Below the pieces are notes generated by a model. It was not told where the DNA came from. It did no database searches and worked only from the letters and a program-made list of their open reading frames with translations. Shown piece after piece: positions 62,983 through 64,000 of a stretch of DNA of 64,000 nt. The DNA is from Pseudomonadota bacterium (GTDB taxonomy: Bacteria; Pseudomonadota; Alphaproteobacteria; UBA8366): NCBI GenBank assembly GCA_036339585.1, contig JAYZAS010000001.1:186001-250000 (forward strand). Reading direction: 5' to 3'. How positions within the stretch are numbered: position 1 is the first letter of the stretch; every line of letters begins with the position of its first letter. Position numbers and translations under genes: made by a program.

Positions 62983-63980
62983 GAAATGATTTTATCCACA
63001 AAGGAAGCAACTCCTTCACGCAAGGGATCAACCGCAGGGAGCCCCGTCTCTGCAGTTGCTTCTGCAAGCTCTTGTAGGCGCTCTGTGTCTGACATTCTCG
63101 AAGTATTTATCGCAACGCCGATTGTCTTAACATTCTTATTTGTTAAGCGAGCCGCTTTTTCACAAGCTTCAATAGTTTCACTCAGACTGTGAATAGGAAT
63201 ACTTGGAGTGCCCCTCATATGCGGGCGACCGGGGTCATGGCATAAAACCAAAACATCGGGCTGTGCACCATGAATAAGGCCAAGGGTAACTCCGGCATAT
63301 GCCGCGTGGTGGATAGAGCCCTGACCCTCAATCAAGTCCCAATGTCCAGGGTCATTAGCCGGGGAGAGAGATTCAGTGGCCCCAGATATAAAATCTGCTA
63401 CTACTGCATCCACGGAAACACCATCACCAGCAATAAAAATTCCCGTCTGACCAGTAGCACGAAAGCTGCAGTCAACACCGCGCGCAGACATTTCTTTTTC
63501 AATAGCAAGCGTAGTAAACATTTTACCCACCGAGGTATCTGTTCCTACAGTTAATAATCGTTTACCCGACCGCTTGTGGCCACGTCCGACATCAAATATT
63601 TTGTCAGGTTGACGGACATCAAAAAGCTGACATCCCTTTTTCTCCGCAGCTTCTTCAAGGCCGGGCACGGTGCGTAAACTGACATGAAGTCCACTAGCTA
63701 TATCCAACCCTAGATCAACTGCTTTGTGCAAAGTTTGCGACCATTCATCACTTATGTAGCCACCTTGATTAGCAACCCCAATGACAAGCGTTTTTGCTCC
63801 ATTCTGCATAGCGTCCTCTAGCCCCATATCAGGCAATCCAACATCTGCCATACACCCCTTGAGCCGTACCTGCCCCAAGCACCAATCTGGGCGCCAGAAC
63901 GCTACACCATTTGCGGTTTTTGCTGCAAGCTGATCACCCGCATCTCCAAGAAACATCAAATATGGTGGCTTAATTTTCAT
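62979..63980 (-). CDS. dgcN: DgcN-like DUF1611 N-acyltransferase
   Basis: 333 residues of the DUF1611 family. The N-terminal domain is KPPYLMFLGDAGDQLAAKTA, TLVIGVANQGGYI, followed by a P-loop-like segment LLTVGTDTSVGKMFTTLAIE, DCSFRATGQTGIFIAG and the LIEGQGSIHHAAYAGVTLGL motif with PDVLVLCHDPGR. This family includes DgcN, which N-acetylates D-glutamate in marine bacteria as the first step of D-Glu use. Gene order (dgcN then dgcA, overlapping) is that of the described system. No signal peptide, so cytosolic. The annotation relies on family and neighbour, not on substrate evidence. Confidence 0.82.
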   Translation of the reverse strand: MKIKPPYLMFLGDAGDQLAAKTANGVAFWRPDWCLGQVRLKGCMADVGLPDMGLEDAMQNGAKTLVIGVANQGGYISDEWSQTLHKAVDLGLDIASGLHVSLRTVPGLEEAAEKKGCQLFDVRQPDKIFDVGRGHKRSGKRLLTVGTDTSVGKMFTTLAIEKEMSARGVDCSFRATGQTGIFIAGDGVSVDAVVADFISGATESLSPANDPGHWDLIEGQGSIHHAAYAGVTLGLIHGAQPDVLVLCHDPGRPHMRGTPSIPIHSLSETIEACEKAARLTNKNVKTIGVAINTSRMSDTERLQELAEATAETGLPAVDPLREGVASFVDKIIS

Positions 63981-64000
63981 TGTTTTATTCCTAAATCACC

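Noticed and set aside
1-64000. CRISPR arrays, insertion sequences, prophage or integrated element
   Set aside because: No regularly spaced repeats, no transposase, integrase or phage protein, no tRNA-associated direct repeats at the single tRNA. Base composition and gene style look uniform.

Overview
The window looks like an ordinary chromosomal segment of a free-living, probably marine, alphaproteobacterium of moderately low GC. Lineage markers are GapR (DUF2312) beside pyruvate kinase and a DUF1244 protein, a TrcR/DUF1013 cell-cycle regulator, DUF1192 and DUF1127 small proteins, a COQ9 family protein, and the alphaproteobacterial three-subunit form of transhydrogenase (pntAA, pntAB, pntB). 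I cannot fix the order; Rhodospirillales-like or SAR116-like heterotrophs are a guess. I see no rRNA, insertion sequence, phage or CRISPR array. Genes are dense, with many start/stop overlaps, and lie on both strands in short operons.

Layout. 0-4 kb: partial pyk, DUF1244, gapR, a secreted Gly/Lys/Gln-rich protein and a UDP-sugar epimerase. 4-11 kb: acyl-CoA synthetase facing away from an oligoendopeptidase F / FAD amino-acid dehydrogenase / ABC1 kinase run, then a small 2OG-Fe(II) oxygenase. 11-15 kb: transhydrogenase operon and a DUF1127 protein. 15-21 kb: rpsU (apparently lacking any normal start codon), def, a COQ9 protein, a membrane-anchored GST, purE-purK and an O-GlcNAc-transferase-like protein. 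21-28 kb: CoA transferase, prpE, trcR, DUF1192, thioesterase, Hsp20 and rpmE. 28-34 kb: a catabolic-looking cluster (LLM flavin enzyme, two sister SDRs, TauD-type dioxygenase, split ThDP decarboxylase, CitE-like lyase). 34-40 kb: an ExbB/MotA plus MotB plus OmpA-like envelope module, suhB, efp and thiE. 40-50 kb: tandem HpcH/HpaI aldolases, rpmJ, CoA transferase, a fused SpmA-SpmB protein, a cysteine-cluster protein, CtpA protease, an FMN 2-hydroxyacid dehydrogenase and an SGNH protein. 50-60 kb: acetolactate-synthase-like ThDP enzyme, EamA permease, two class V aminotransferases, a TPR/oxygenase fusion, an acyl-CoA carboxylase beta subunit and PrpF. 60-64 kb: tRNA-Val(GAC), lytic transglycosylase and the DgcA/DgcN pair for D-glutamate.

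Together the genes describe a heterotroph that handles organic acids, CoA esters and amino acids (including D-amino acids from peptidoglycan) around a core of housekeeping genes. The observations most worth a second look are the rpsU initiation site (best candidate AUA), the uncharacterised ion-channel/OmpA module, the split ThDP decarboxylase cluster, several short well-placed ORFs coupled to larger genes (12763, 40222, 54289), and the pairing of PLP class V enzymes with export or acid-metabolism genes. I found no clear-cut new defence or mobile system.
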